From: an uncultured Sphaerochaeta sp.
GTDB lineage: Bacteria; Spirochaetota; Spirochaetia; Sphaerochaetales; Sphaerochaetaceae
DNA length: 64,000 nt
Direction: 5' to 3'
Assembly (NCBI RefSeq): GCF_963676285.1
Contig: NZ_OY781063.1
Span: 682,001 to 746,000, forward strand
A program made the position numbers and the translations under genes. Position 1 is the stretch's first letter. Each line of letters opens with the position of its first letter. Under the pieces are notes generated by a model. The model was not told where the DNA came from. It worked only from the letters and a program-made list of their open reading frames with translations, and did not search any database. Below are positions 23,428 to 33,665 of the stretch, piece after piece.

Positions 23428-26267
23428 CAGTGTATATCTCCCCAGTTGTCCCCAACCTCGATACTGGTCTTGAGCGGGATACTGAGCTTTACCGCCCCTT
23501 CCAGAGCTTCCCGTACTACGTGTATTGTCTCTTCTACCTCATCATCAGGCACTTCGAATACCAGTTCGTCATGAATCTGCAACAACAAGGTTGCCTTGAG
23601 TCCCTTCTCCTTGATGGCGGTAGAAATACGAAGCATTGCAAGCTTCATGATATCGGCCGCTGTCCCTTGGATAACCGTATTTACCGCGATGCGCTGCGCT
23701 TTCGCACGCTCGACGGCACTCCTGCTGTTGATCTCGGTAATGGTTCTCACATGCCCAAGCAAGGTCCTTACATAGCCATCCTTCTCCGCACGGCTCCTTG
23801 TAGTCTCAACAAAGGACTGGACCCCACTATAGCGTTGGAAGTATTGATCGATGAATTGCTTTGCTTCGCTGTGTGATATCTTGAGGTCCTTCGCCAGGCT
23901 ATGGGTTCCCATACCATACATGACACCGAAGTTGATCGTCTTGGCAATACGGCGTTGATCGGAGGAGACCTCATCGAGTGGAACATCGAAGATCAAGCTC
24001 GCGGTAGAACGATGCACGTCCACACCTTCTTCAAAGGCTCTCTTGAGTCCCGGGTCATCCGCCATATGGGCGAGTACCACAAGCTCAATCTGTGAGTAGT
24101 CAGCCGAGAGGAATCTATGCCCTTTCTTTGGAATGAACGCAGAACGGATTCTTCTCCCCTCTTCGGTCCTCACAGGAATGTTCTGTAGATTGGGATCTTT
24201 GCATGAAAGTCTTCCTGTTTCAGTCCCTGTCTGGCTGAATGAAGGGTGAATCCTACCAGTTTCAGCATTGATCTGTAGGGGAAGCTTGTCGATATAGGTT
24301 GACTTGAGCTTATTGAGCATTCGGTATTGCAAGATCAAGGCAACTTCCCGGTAGGTCTCCTGCAAAGGCTCCAGTACTTCAGTTGCAGTGGAGAATCCTG
24401 AGCGGGTCTTGGCACCGGTAGGAATCTCACGCTCTACAAAAAGCACTTCCTGCAATTGCTGTGGGGAGTTCAGATTGAAACTATGCCCACAGATGGAGAA
24501 AATCTCCTCCTTGATGACATCAATGCGCTTCTCAAACTCCTCGGAGAGAGGCTCTATTCGACTTCTCTCCAGGTAAATACCCGCCAGTTCCATGTTTGCA
24601 ATGATCAGGAGCAAGGGCATTTCAATGTCATTAAGCAAATCAAGCAAGCCTCTTGCCTTGAGAAGTTCCAGGAACACCTCATAGAGGCGGAAAGTCACAT
24701 CAGCATCCTCTGCACCATAGAACACCACCTGGTCCAAGGGAATATCACTCAGCAATTTTCCTTTTGGTACAATATCACTGTAGCGGACCGTCTTATGTTC
24801 CAGATACTTCTCTGCAAGATAGTCCATATTGAATACCGAGGTACTATCCAACAACCATGCAGCAACCATGGTATCGAAGACAACGCGTTTGGGAACCACC
24901 CCCCAACGAACCAATACCTTGTAATCGTATTTGAAGTTCTGCCCGATAAGCGAGAGTTTCCCACTCCCGAGATAGTCGGCAAGTAGGTCACGCACCTCAT
25001 CTACTGGCAGGAGTTCCTTTCCCTCATGCACCAAGGGAACATAGTAAGCTTTCTCTGCCTCATTGGTGAAGGAGAAACCAATAACATCGGCAACCATCTC
25101 ATCAATACTGGTTGTCTCAAGATCGAATGCTACTGGTTTTCTTGCCTTCTCATATGATGCAAGCAACTCAGAAAGTGCTTTTATTGTTGTCACGGCCTCA
25201 TATGAACCGTTCTTGGAGGCTTTCTTCACTGGCTTTTCAGGAAGGAACGAGGAGGCATCCCCCCCCCAGGCCCGTCCAAGTTCCTTGAGGATGGTTCGCA
25301 TCCCAATCTCCTGGAACAGGGGAATGGCTGCCTCATAGTCTACATCCTTGACCAAGTACTGATCAGTATCGAAGGTTTCGACATTGAATAGGTCACGCCT
25401 GAGGATGACCAGACTCTTGCTCAGTTGCGCGTTCTCCTTTCCTTCCAACAACTTCTTCTGCAGACCAGGAGCAACCAGCTTAATATGTTCATAGATACCA
25501 TCCAGGGTACCAAATTGCTGCAAGAGCTTTGCAGCCCCTTTCTCCCCGATCCCTTTTACCCCAGGGATATTATCCGAAGAATCACCCAACAGGGAGAGGT
25601 AATCGACTATCTGGGAAGGTTTGATCCCAAGCATCGCCTCTACTTCATTGTCTCCCATCAATTGGTAGAACTTCTCATTCTTTTTCGCAGGTCTCAAGGC
25701 AAAGGTGTGTTCATCCACGAGTTGGAGCAAGTCCTTGTCGCCGGTAAACATGATGGTGTCAATTCCATGTCGGGTCGCTTCCTCGCTCAAGGTGGCGATA
25801 ATGTCATCGGCCTCATACCCCTCCATCGTGATGGATGGAATCTTCAAAGCCTTGAGGATGTTGTTGATAATGGGTACCTGAGTATGGAGGTCCTCTGGTG
25901 CGGCATCCCTTGTTGCCTTATAGGGTTCATACATTATATGGCGGAACGTCTTCTCCTTTCCGTCCATTGCAACCACCAGATAGTCTGGCGAGTATTCACG
26001 TATCAATTTCAAGACCGTGGAAAAGAATCCATATACTGCAGATATGTTGTTTCCCTGGGTATCTTGCATTGGATTCCTAAAAAATCCGTAGTAGGAGCGG
26101 TAGATCAGGCCGTAGCCATCGATTATATACAATTTCTTTCGGTCACTGAGTGTTGTGGACTCCTTCTTTTTCTCATCCTGCTTAGGAGGTACAGAAAGGG
26201 GTCTATCCTTTGACTCCTTTTGCAACTTCTCTTGATCAAAATCCTGGCTGGAAAACAGTTCATCCAT
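23427..26267 (-). CDS. polA: DNA polymerase I
   Basis: Full three-domain Pol I of 946 residues. After a charged 45-residue N-terminal extension comes the 5'-3' nuclease (YIIDGYGLIYRSYYGFFRNP; TGDKDLLQLV; SDNIPGVKGIGEKGA). The 3'-5' exonuclease keeps its acidic residues (VAFDLETTS, GQNFKYDYK, YGAEDADVTF), so proofreading should be intact. The polymerase has motif A SADYSQIELVVLAH, motif B RRIAKTINFGVMYGM and motif C QIHDELVFEVP. It overlaps the upstream hydrolase gene by eight bases and coaE by one base. Confidence 0.97.
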   Translation of the reverse strand: MDELFSSQDFDQEKLQKESKDRPLSVPPKQDEKKKESTTLSDRKKLYIIDGYGLIYRSYYGFFRNPMQDTQGNNISAVYGFFSTVLKLIREYSPDYLVVAMDGKEKTFRHIMYEPYKATRDAAPEDLHTQVPIINNILKALKIPSITMEGYEADDIIATLSEEATRHGIDTIMFTGDKDLLQLVDEHTFALRPAKKNEKFYQLMGDNEVEAMLGIKPSQIVDYLSLLGDSSDNIPGVKGIGEKGAAKLLQQFGTLDGIYEHIKLVAPGLQKKLLEGKENAQLSKSLVILRRDLFNVETFDTDQYLVKDVDYEAAIPLFQEIGMRTILKELGRAWGGDASSFLPEKPVKKASKNGSYEAVTTIKALSELLASYEKARKPVAFDLETTSIDEMVADVIGFSFTNEAEKAYYVPLVHEGKELLPVDEVRDLLADYLGSGKLSLIGQNFKYDYKVLVRWGVVPKRVVFDTMVAAWLLDSTSVFNMDYLAEKYLEHKTVRYSDIVPKGKLLSDIPLDQVVFYGAEDADVTFRLYEVFLELLKARGLLDLLNDIEMPLLLIIANMELAGIYLERSRIEPLSEEFEKRIDVIKEEIFSICGHSFNLNSPQQLQEVLFVEREIPTGAKTRSGFSTATEVLEPLQETYREVALILQYRMLNKLKSTYIDKLPLQINAETGRIHPSFSQTGTETGRLSCKDPNLQNIPVRTEEGRRIRSAFIPKKGHRFLSADYSQIELVVLAHMADDPGLKRAFEEGVDVHRSTASLIFDVPLDEVSSDQRRIAKTINFGVMYGMGTHSLAKDLKISHSEAKQFIDQYFQRYSGVQSFVETTRSRAEKDGYVRTLLGHVRTITEINSRSAVERAKAQRIAVNTVIQGTAADIMKLAMLRISTAIKEKGLKATLLLQIHDELVFEVPDDEVEETIHVVREALEGAVKLSIPLKTSIEVGDNWGDIH

Positions 26268-27042
26268 GGTATCCCCCTATGGTTAACGAGAGCGTATCAT
26301 AAGCCACATGGATATGAGATGGAAGTTCATCTTCCAGCTTTTGGTGGCTCACATTATGGCTGAGATGGGTGAAATAGGCACGCTTCGCGCCAACAAATTC
26401 TACAAAGGCCTTTGCTTCGAATACACTGTAGTGGGTTGGATGCGGCCAATAGCGCAAGGCACCCACAACAAGAGTATCGAGCCCCTTAAAGTAGGGAAGA
26501 CTCTCAGGCGGTACTTCGCTACAGTCGGTTGCATAGGCAAAATCCCCAATCCTGAACGCAAAAATATCCCTTTTGCCGTGTAGGATGGGAATGGGTATTA
26601 CGGTGAAGGGTCCAATCTCAATCGCTTCATATGCCTTCATGGTATTGAGCTGGAGATGGGGGACCCCTCCTGCGATCGTACTCCCGGTAAGCACATAGGG
26701 AAAGCGATCAGTTATTGCATGCTTTACTTCATCCTGACAGTATACAGGTAGTACCTGATCCTTACAGAACACCCTCAGGTCATCAATTCCATTGAAATGA
26801 TCTGCATGGTCATGGGTATACAGCACTGCATCAAGATGAGAAATATCCGCTCTGAGGGCTTGTAGACGAAACTCCGGAGTGGTATCGACCAAAAGGGAGT
26901 GCTCCCCACTCCTGATGAGGATACTGGAGCGAAAACGTTTATCCCGAGGATCGCTGGAAGTACAGACAGGGCATTTACAACCAATAACAGGAACACCATG
27001 GCTTGTTCCTGTGCCGAGAAAGATAACTTCAAATGGAATCAT
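26260..27042 (-). CDS. MBL-fold metallohydrolase, PhnP-like
   Basis: Metallo-beta-lactamase fold hydrolase of 260 residues. It has the HxHxDH metal motif in LYTHDHADHFNGIDDLR, further ligands in TDCSEVPP and THLSH, and a CKCPVC cysteine pair near the N-terminus typical of PhnP-like cyclic phosphodiesterases. The true substrate is unknown: PhnP acts on ribose 1,2-cyclic phosphate, but no phosphonate genes are near. The start overlaps the preceding gene by four bases (ATGA) and its end overlaps polA by eight, so it belongs to the polA-coaE unit. Confidence 0.88.
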   Translation of the reverse strand: MIPFEVIFLGTGTSHGVPVIGCKCPVCTSSDPRDKRFRSSILIRSGEHSLLVDTTPEFRLQALRADISHLDAVLYTHDHADHFNGIDDLRVFCKDQVLPVYCQDEVKHAITDRFPYVLTGSTIAGGVPHLQLNTMKAYEAIEIGPFTVIPIPILHGKRDIFAFRIGDFAYATDCSEVPPESLPYFKGLDTLVVGALRYWPHPTHYSVFEAKAFVEFVGAKRAYFTHLSHNVSHQKLEDELPSHIHVAYDTLSLTIGGYHG

Positions 27043-27368
27043 TGGGCACGTTCCGTTACTTGTTTCACTGCAGATTCAAGGGCCTGTTGTCCATCCTTTG
27101 CAGCATCCTTGAGTTGTTCTCGGACCTCAGGACTGGAAAGGAGTTCCTGCAATCGGGCAAACGACTCCTTCGAGAAATCTGGGTTGCCCTGTGCCTGCTC
27201 GCTGATCACATCCAGAACCTGGGCATTCACCGATCCTTCGCGAAGGGCAAAGCTGACACCAAGAAACTGCATTCCCATGCTGGGAATAAAGAAATACATC
27301 ACAAAAAAGCTCAATACTGCTGCAATTACAGCTGACAGAAATGCGTGAAAAAACCCTCTTCTTGCCAT
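27039..27368 (-). CDS. small single-helix membrane protein, unknown
   Basis: 109 residues with one N-terminal hydrophobic helix (about 9-30) and a soluble, mostly helical tail rich in Glu, Gln and Ala. GAGGAG precedes the ATG by seven bases. It overlaps the MBL hydrolase gene by four bases and probably leads the polA operon. No family is recognised. Confidence 0.75.
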   Translation of the reverse strand: MARRGFFHAFLSAVIAAVLSFFVMYFFIPSMGMQFLGVSFALREGSVNAQVLDVISEQAQGNPDFSKESFARLQELLSSPEVREQLKDAAKDGQQALESAVKQVTERAQ

Positions 27369-27421
27369 GGTGATTCTCCTCTCACTACTCTACCATACTT
27401 GGACAAAGGCGAAAAGCAACA

Positions 27422-27445
27422 CAGGCCCGGATTTCTCCGGGCCTG
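27422..27445 (-). terminator. terminator of the 209-residue exported protein gene
   Basis: CAGGCCCGGA and TCCGGGCCTG make a ten-pair hairpin with a four-base loop. On the minus strand it is followed by TGTTGCTTTTC, a weak T tract. It lies between the barrel-like gene and the small membrane protein gene. Confidence 0.75.
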
Positions 27446-27467
27446 CAGGTAATATACATAGGTACTA

Positions 27468-28097
27468 TTAGAAAAGTGAGAACAAGAGAGAAACACCAAC
27501 CTTGCCATCATCAAGATCGGCACTGAAGAGGTCATCCACCTGTGCTGCATTCTTGAATGTGTACTCTGTATCCAAGGTGTAGTTCAATCCGAGCATTATA
27601 TTGCCCAGATTAAAGTCAACGGTGGCACGGACTGCAACGGGCGACTGCACGAAAGCATCCCCAAAGCTTTCCCAATCGGCGACCCCGCTACCGTCAGCAG
27701 CACTAATTTTTGCTTTCCCTGCATCATCAATGAGTACGCGGAAGCGTGGGCCCATGCCAAAGCCGAGGCGGGCAATTCCCAGTAGATCCATCGAGACACC
27801 AGCTGTGGTGAGAGCGGAAATCTCAGTGTAATCAATCGAGGTATCGTCATCAGTATAAGTTCCAAAGGTCCCAACCACATCCACTTCAGCAATGAGCAAC
27901 TTCACACGGAGGTCAGCACCCAAAGTGTAGTTCTTGAAATCACCCATGCCGTCGAAAGAGTCAGCATCCTTGATTTTGCCAAGCGTTTGGTTGTACTGCG
28001 CAGTAGCACCCAAACTAAGATCAACAACAGCAGCACTCAGTGCTGTAGGTAGCATCACACATACGATGAGCAGTAAGACCATGCTTTTTTTCTTCAT
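27468..28097 (-). CDS. exported beta-barrel-like protein
   Basis: 209 residues with a signal peptide ending at LSAA, alternating hydrophobic/polar strands, many glycines and aspartates, and a C-terminal phenylalanine (SLLFSLF), as in small outer-membrane barrels. It has no cysteine lipobox. GGGG precedes the ATG by seven bases. A gene with the same general design lies just upstream on the same strand, and the pair may be distantly related. Function unknown. Confidence 0.75.
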   Translation of the reverse strand: MKKKSMVLLLIVCVMLPTALSAAVVDLSLGATAQYNQTLGKIKDADSFDGMGDFKNYTLGADLRVKLLIAEVDVVGTFGTYTDDDTSIDYTEISALTTAGVSMDLLGIARLGFGMGPRFRVLIDDAGKAKISAADGSGVADWESFGDAFVQSPVAVRATVDFNLGNIMLGLNYTLDTEYTFKNAAQVDDLFSADLDDGKVGVSLLFSLF

Positions 28098-28150
28098 TTC
28101 ATAACCCCTTTTGTCATTACTTATGACACATTACTTATTGCGTACTAAAT

Positions 28151-28771
28151 TTAGAACATTTTCAGTGCCAGCGCAAGGGAGAGGGAGGCCTTATCCACAG
28201 CAAATATGCCCCACCACTGACTTGAGGTGAACACTGAACCCAATGTTGCACTACTTTCCATCAGCCATCTGGCCCTGATTCCCACAGGACCAACTTCAGA
28301 GCCCAAACCAATCTGAAGGTAGACCGGACTTTCGAACATTGCCTCACTAAAGGTTTTTTCCTCAGCATCAGCTCGTTCTCCATCTGCAAGTTCATAAAAT
28401 GAGCGCTGACTGCTTGAGGAGGTCGGCATATAGGTAACACTGGGGCCAGCGCCGAACTCCAGGGCAAGTACCGAACCAAGAACGGGCAGACTCACCGAAC
28501 CCATTCCAATCAGGAGGACTCCCTGTGCATCATCGCTACAGGTTATGGGATAGACCATGGCCTGGCCTTGCAGGAATGCAAGACGTGCACTCAACTCCCC
28601 TGAAAACATCCAATTATCTGGATCCTTGAATCCAAGGGAAATATCACCTGCTTCTTCAGGTGAGTAGGTGGCACCGAAGCCAAGGCTTACATTGAGTAAG
28701 CTCCTTGCACCGATAGCGGAAGGAACCATGAGGATCATGATGATAATGAGAATAAGTGAACTTTTGCGCAT
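28151..28771 (-). CDS. exported beta-barrel-like protein
   Basis: 206 residues from the ATG at 28771 (MRKSSLI), which follows GAGGAG by about twelve bases; an upstream in-frame start at 28813 would place non-signal residues before the hydrophobic core. A signal peptide runs to about residue 22 (SAIGA). The mature part has alternating beta strands and ends LALALKMF. It resembles the neighbouring downstream protein in plan (both begin LSLG or VSLGFGATY), so a duplicated outer-membrane protein family is plausible. No function can be stated. Confidence 0.75.
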   Translation of the reverse strand: MRKSSLILIIIMILMVPSAIGARSLLNVSLGFGATYSPEEAGDISLGFKDPDNWMFSGELSARLAFLQGQAMVYPITCSDDAQGVLLIGMGSVSLPVLGSVLALEFGAGPSVTYMPTSSSSQRSFYELADGERADAEEKTFSEAMFESPVYLQIGLGSEVGPVGIRARWLMESSATLGSVFTSSQWWGIFAVDKASLSLALALKMF

Positions 28772-28855
28772 ACAGTTTAGCAACTCCTCACCTGTATAAC
28801 AGCTATGAGGCAAAGAAGCTACAAAAGAAAAGCAATTTTTTATTTGGTTCTTATA

Positions 28856-30769
28856 TTACTCTGCTAGCGTTTCCAACTCTTGTTGCCAGAGAGCCACAGA
28901 GGAATCACTACTCATCCGCCAATCCCCACGGGGAGAAAGGGAGACCGATCCAATTTTCGGACCATCAGGGAGACAGGACCGCTTGAATTGTTGACTGAAA
29001 AACCGACGATAGAATGTTTTCAACCAGCCAAGGATGAAATCTGGTTCATAGATATCGGCAAACGCATACTTGGCCAACCTGTACACCTTTGCGGGACTGT
29101 ATCCGAATCGAACCACTTGGTAAAGGAAGAAATCATGGAGTTCATATGGCCCTACAAGATCCTCGGTCACCTGGCTGATCGTTCCATCGCCCTTGGCAGG
29201 AAGCAGTTCAGGACTAACAGGGGTATCCACAACATCCAGCAATACTTTCTTCAATGAAGGCTCGCTGATCATGGCAATATAGGCAACCAGATGCCTGACC
29301 AAGGTTTTGGGAACTGAGGCATTCACCCCGTACATCGACATATGGTCTCCGTTGTACGTTGCCCAACCAAGAGCAAGCTCAGAGAGGTCTCCCGTTCCAA
29401 TAACCAAACCACCTCTCTTGTTGGCAAGATCCATCAGGACCTGGGTACGCTCACGGGCCTGACTATTCTCATAGGTTACATCGGTAACAGCAGGGTCGTG
29501 ACCAATATCCTTGAAATGTTGGCCTACTGCCTTCGAGATGGAGATGGTCAACAATTCCGCACCAAGCGCATTAGCAAGCTTGGTGGCATTCCCCTTGGTA
29601 CGCTTGGTGGTACCGAAACCTGGCATGGTCACGGCAAGAATCCCACTCCTGGGAAGATTGAGGGCATCGAAAGCCCTGACACAGACAAGCAAGGCCAAGG
29701 TGGAGTCCAGCCCTCCTGACAGCCCCACAATTACTCGTTTCGCCTTCGTGTGCTCGAGTCGTTTCTTCAAGCCAAGGGATTGCAAGGTCAGAATCTTTTC
29801 ACACCGTGCAGTCCTTGTCTGCTCATCAGAGGGAACAAACGGATTCCTGTCAAACTTCCGGGTCAAGGAGCAGTCGCGCTCCTCAAGGGCAAAGGGTATG
29901 CGTTGATAAGCACGGTCATCGTAGCCAAAACTCTGCCTGCGGATTCTTTCCAAGACAAGTTTCTGGACATCTATCTCCGTTACCAGGAGCGAGTCACTCA
30001 CCCCACTCTCTTCAGCAAGCTTATGACCATCCTCATAGATCAGGTTATGGGGAGAGAACACGAGATCGGTAGTGGACTCACCCTCACCTGCATCGCTGTA
30101 AAGATATGCACAGAGCAATCGAGCGCTCTGGGTCTCGACGAGCGAACGGCGATACTCCTCCTTTCCGACCAATTCATCACTTGCAGAACAGTTGGTAATG
30201 ACCGTCGCACCAGCAACCGCATGATCAGTACTGGGAGAGCGTGGGACCCAAAGGTCCTCACATACTTCACAGGCAACCACCAACTCGGGAAGGTTGGTAC
30301 AGGTGAAGAGCAATCGTGTACCGAAATAGGTTTTCTGACCAAGGAACTCTATTTCAATATTCTCATCTGAGGGGACACGGAACCAACGTTTCTCATAATA
30401 CTCAAGATAGTTTGGCAGATGTTGCTTGGGGACCATGCCAAGAATGCGTCCGCCCTGGACTACCACAGCACAGTTGTACAAGCGTCCATGGAGTGGGACA
30501 AGAGAGCCGAAGACTACCAGAAGGTCACTATTCCTGCTCTCTTCAACCACCTTGGCTATTGCATCAACAGCTCCGTTCTGTAAGGACTTCTGAAGGAAAA
30601 GATCAGCGCAGGTATATGCAGTAGTTACCAATTCTGGCAATACCAGAAGCCGAACTTCCCTCTCAACTGCTGAACGCATACGCGCAACAATGGATGCTGC
30701 ATTGTATATAGGATCCGCTACATGAACGGAGGCCGAGGCAACTGCACATTTGACAAACCCGTCTTTCAT
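28856..30769 (-). CDS. nadE: glutamine-dependent NAD+ synthetase
   Basis: Converts deamido-NAD to NAD using ammonia from glutamine. The N-terminal nitrilase-type glutaminase shows its Glu-Lys-Cys triad regions (VLPELVTT, VPKQHLPNYLEYYEKRWF, VACEVCEDLW). The C-terminal synthetase has the PP-loop VGLSGGLDSTLALL and GTGDLSELALGW. 637 residues matches the two-domain form, so no separate glutaminase is needed. It is the last gene of a long packed series, 12 bases after the rRNA methyltransferase. Confidence 0.96.
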   Translation of the reverse strand: MKDGFVKCAVASASVHVADPIYNAASIVARMRSAVEREVRLLVLPELVTTAYTCADLFLQKSLQNGAVDAIAKVVEESRNSDLLVVFGSLVPLHGRLYNCAVVVQGGRILGMVPKQHLPNYLEYYEKRWFRVPSDENIEIEFLGQKTYFGTRLLFTCTNLPELVVACEVCEDLWVPRSPSTDHAVAGATVITNCSASDELVGKEEYRRSLVETQSARLLCAYLYSDAGEGESTTDLVFSPHNLIYEDGHKLAEESGVSDSLLVTEIDVQKLVLERIRRQSFGYDDRAYQRIPFALEERDCSLTRKFDRNPFVPSDEQTRTARCEKILTLQSLGLKKRLEHTKAKRVIVGLSGGLDSTLALLVCVRAFDALNLPRSGILAVTMPGFGTTKRTKGNATKLANALGAELLTISISKAVGQHFKDIGHDPAVTDVTYENSQARERTQVLMDLANKRGGLVIGTGDLSELALGWATYNGDHMSMYGVNASVPKTLVRHLVAYIAMISEPSLKKVLLDVVDTPVSPELLPAKGDGTISQVTEDLVGPYELHDFFLYQVVRFGYSPAKVYRLAKYAFADIYEPDFILGWLKTFYRRFFSQQFKRSCLPDGPKIGSVSLSPRGDWRMSSDSSVALWQQELETLAE

Positions 30770-30781
30770 GGTCTTTTCTCC

Positions 30782-31924
30782 CTATCGGTCAAGGATGGCA
30801 ACAACTTCACTATGAAACGTCTGTGGATAGAGGTCGAACACCTTCACCTGCCTAAGAGTGTAGCCCTCAGAGGCAAATCGTTGCAAGTCTCGTCCCAGAG
30901 TCACACTGTTGCATGAGACATAGATAATACGTTGGCTCTTCCAGGAAGCAATGAGTGAAGGGAGTGAGGCATCAAGGCCAACCCTGGGGGGATCGACCAC
31001 AACCGTATCCACAGAACCTTTCCTCTCCTTGGCCCAACGCTCAACCGGCTCACTATAGAACTCACAATCAGGAGTATGTCGATTGGCGAGGGAGAGGCAC
31101 TGCCTCTGTCGCTCGACAGCGATTACACGCCTAAGCGGCTGCTGTAAAAAGGCACTGAAGGTTCCTACTCCACTGTAGAGATCCATAACGGCATCCCCTT
31201 CAGCTTTGGATGCTACATAGCTCGTGAGAGCAGGAAGCAGGTATTTATTCGACTGGAAAAACACTGATGCAGTTACAAAGAAGGCATATCCTCCCACCGT
31301 GGTTTTGACTACCTCATCAAGCAAGGAAACCTCATCATCACCACAGAAGGCAGGAACCTCAATGAATCCGCTTCTCCCTCCCTTGTTCGAAAACATCAGG
31401 CTTCTGGCAGCCTTGAACAACCGATCAGGGTTCTCAAGCAGTGCATTGAGTTTCTCAGTGAGTATAGGACAGTGATCAATGGGCACCAAGGACTTGCTTT
31501 TTCGACCAAGGAATCCAACCTTCCGGTTAGCGATATCCACATGGAAGCGTACCCTGTTCCGGTACCCCCAAGCGGGGCCTGTCTCAAGACTCTCTGTACG
31601 GAAAGAAGCTGGGTCAATCCCTCCAAGCCTTTTGATGTTATCGAGGACAATACCTTCCTTCAGAATCCCCTGAGCTTCATCCTTTGCATACTGGAAATCA
31701 CACCCCCCACACACTCCCCAGTAGGGACAGGGAGGGGTAATCCTCTCCTCACTTGCATGGAGGATGTTTCGCAGGCTAGAGCGGATATACCCTGCCTTCT
31801 CCTGAAAGTCCCCTAGCTCGACCACCTCACCAGGGAGCACATCCATGACAAGGATACGTTTTCCTTCCTCACTGGTTGTAAGACCTGCTCCTCCCTGGAT
31901 AAGCTTCTCAATCTGATAAGCCAT
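30782..31924 (-). CDS. 23S rRNA (uracil-5-)-methyltransferase, TrmA/RlmD family
   Basis: SAM-dependent m5U methyltransferase of about 380 residues. An iron-sulfur cluster set is visible (CPYWGVCGGCDF), as well as the SAM motif MDLYSGVGTFSAF, the VVDPPRVGLD motif and the catalytic-cysteine motif YVSCNSVTLGRDL. The exact uridine (U747, U1939 or tRNA U54) cannot be decided from sequence. I chose ATG 31924 because AAAGGA lies eight bases upstream; an upstream frame to 31984 runs inside pepF. The overlap with the pepF end is 17 bases. Confidence 0.9.
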   Translation of the reverse strand: MAYQIEKLIQGGAGLTTSEEGKRILVMDVLPGEVVELGDFQEKAGYIRSSLRNILHASEERITPPCPYWGVCGGCDFQYAKDEAQGILKEGIVLDNIKRLGGIDPASFRTESLETGPAWGYRNRVRFHVDIANRKVGFLGRKSKSLVPIDHCPILTEKLNALLENPDRLFKAARSLMFSNKGGRSGFIEVPAFCGDDEVSLLDEVVKTTVGGYAFFVTASVFFQSNKYLLPALTSYVASKAEGDAVMDLYSGVGTFSAFLQQPLRRVIAVERQRQCLSLANRHTPDCEFYSEPVERWAKERKGSVDTVVVDPPRVGLDASLPSLIASWKSQRIIYVSCNSVTLGRDLQRFASEGYTLRQVKVFDLYPQTFHSEVVAILDR

Positions 31925-33653
31925 CGGCAAATTCCTTTGCATAGGAGGCAATGACATCCATTGCTTCTTGCCAGAAAGAGACATCAGAAAGGTCTATCCC
32001 GGCCAATCCGGCCACCTCTGAGGCAGGCAGACTACCGGTTGCTCCAAGCAATTCCTTGTAGGAAGCAGGAAAATCATTGCCTGTCTGTTTGCTCTGAGCC
32101 CAGAGTCCCAAGGCAAACAGCTGCCCAAACGCATACGGATAGTTATAGAAGGAGAAATCTGACGAGTAGTAGTGTCCTTTCACCGCCCACATGTATGGGT
32201 GGTAGACGCACAGTCCATCCCCATATGTCCTCTTCTGGGCATCTTCCATCAGGGCTGAATATGCACTTGCACTCAAGTCTCCCTCTTTCCGTCTACTGAA
32301 TACCGCGCTCTCAAAATAAAACCGGCTCAAGATGTCGACACACACCTGCGTGGCATCCTGCAGGAAGTGTTCGATGAGTGCAAGTCTTCCCTCTTTGCTG
32401 CTCTCCTCCAGTGCTCCCTGGAAGACCAGGAACTCGCTGAAGATGGAAGCAGTCTCTGCCAAGGTCATCGGATAGGAACGTAGAAGATTGCTTTTCTGCA
32501 ATACCACATGGTCGTGCCAGGCATGGCCCAGTTCATGGGCAAGGGTGGACACCCCGTTATAGGTGAAGTCAAAGTTTGAGAGGATCCTACTCTGCTTTGC
32601 CAGTGGGAAAGCCGTATCGTAGGCTCCCCCGACCTTACCCTTCCTGCTTTCGGGGTCGATCCAACGATTCCTGAATGCCTGGTCAGCAAAGGATCCCATC
32701 TCAGGGTCGAAGGAACTGAACTGCTGAACGATGAACGCATGGGCCTCCTCATAGCTGAAGTGTTGTTCTTCCTTGCCCACCGGAGCAAACAGGTCATAGA
32801 ATGCACAGCTCTTCAACCCCAGTGCCTTGGCCTTGTTCTGTAGGTATCCCCTGAACATGGGCAGGTTCTTTTCAATGGTGGAGATCAGCGCATCAAGGAT
32901 AGGGCGATCAATTCGTGACTGCATAAGGGAACGGTCAAGCGGGGAAGGATAGCCTCTCCTCGCATCCAGGGTGATTGTGGTTCCTTTCACTCCGTTCAGA
33001 CTCGAGGCAAAGGCAACCTCATACGCCTTCCATATCTCCAGCTCTTTCTCGAATGCTTTTTTACGGATACTCCTATCAGCATTGAAGGCTTCATTTCTCA
33101 GTTGGATTACGGTTTTCTCGGTTTGCTCATCCCAGGTAGTGGAAACACTGCTGCTCAATGCTTCCTGTAAACGGGAAAAGGCATCAGTACCGCTGCGGGC
33201 AAGGTCACTGGCAAGATCTTCCATCTCCTCGCTCATCAGATGGCGCTGTTCTTCCAAGAGTTCATTCAGCGGGAATCGGTATGCTTCAAGATCCCCACCT
33301 TCCCCACTTCGCTGGGCTATTTCCTCTGCTCTGGAGGCAAGAAAGTTGAGAAAAGCAACCTGCAGATGCTGGACCACCAAGGAAGCTTCCTCAGTCTGGG
33401 AAACAGCCTTCATGTACTCCTCATTCGCAGTATCGGTAGTTAGGCATGCTGCACTATAGGCATCGAGGTTCTCCAGGTAATCAAGGATCAGCTCATACCT
33501 AGATAGTAATTTTCTCAAATCCTCTTTGGTATCTACAAAGCTTGCCTCAAGCTCTCTAGAAGCAGTGACCACCCATTGTAGGTCATGTTGAAATTCCTTG
33601 CTGGTACAGCCAGGATAGATGGGATCCAAATCCCAGGTAGGTAATGCACTCAC
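31908..33653 (-). CDS. pepF: oligoendopeptidase F (M3 family)
   Basis: Cytoplasmic zinc oligopeptidase of 581 residues. The HExxH motif is in STLAHELGHAWHDH, with the downstream glutamate region ETASIFSEFLVF as usual for M3B enzymes. A C-terminal YPYAFGQLFALGLW segment is also family-typical. It starts 12 bases after the response-regulator stop and overlaps the rRNA methyltransferase gene by 17 bases. No signal peptide is seen. Confidence 0.94.
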   Translation of the reverse strand: MSALPTWDLDPIYPGCTSKEFQHDLQWVVTASRELEASFVDTKEDLRKLLSRYELILDYLENLDAYSAACLTTDTANEEYMKAVSQTEEASLVVQHLQVAFLNFLASRAEEIAQRSGEGGDLEAYRFPLNELLEEQRHLMSEEMEDLASDLARSGTDAFSRLQEALSSSVSTTWDEQTEKTVIQLRNEAFNADRSIRKKAFEKELEIWKAYEVAFASSLNGVKGTTITLDARRGYPSPLDRSLMQSRIDRPILDALISTIEKNLPMFRGYLQNKAKALGLKSCAFYDLFAPVGKEEQHFSYEEAHAFIVQQFSSFDPEMGSFADQAFRNRWIDPESRKGKVGGAYDTAFPLAKQSRILSNFDFTYNGVSTLAHELGHAWHDHVVLQKSNLLRSYPMTLAETASIFSEFLVFQGALEESSKEGRLALIEHFLQDATQVCVDILSRFYFESAVFSRRKEGDLSASAYSALMEDAQKRTYGDGLCVYHPYMWAVKGHYYSSDFSFYNYPYAFGQLFALGLWAQSKQTGNDFPASYKELLGATGSLPASEVAGLAGIDLSDVSFWQEAMDVIASYAKEFADGLSD

Positions 33654-33665
33654 TGGTGAAGCTCC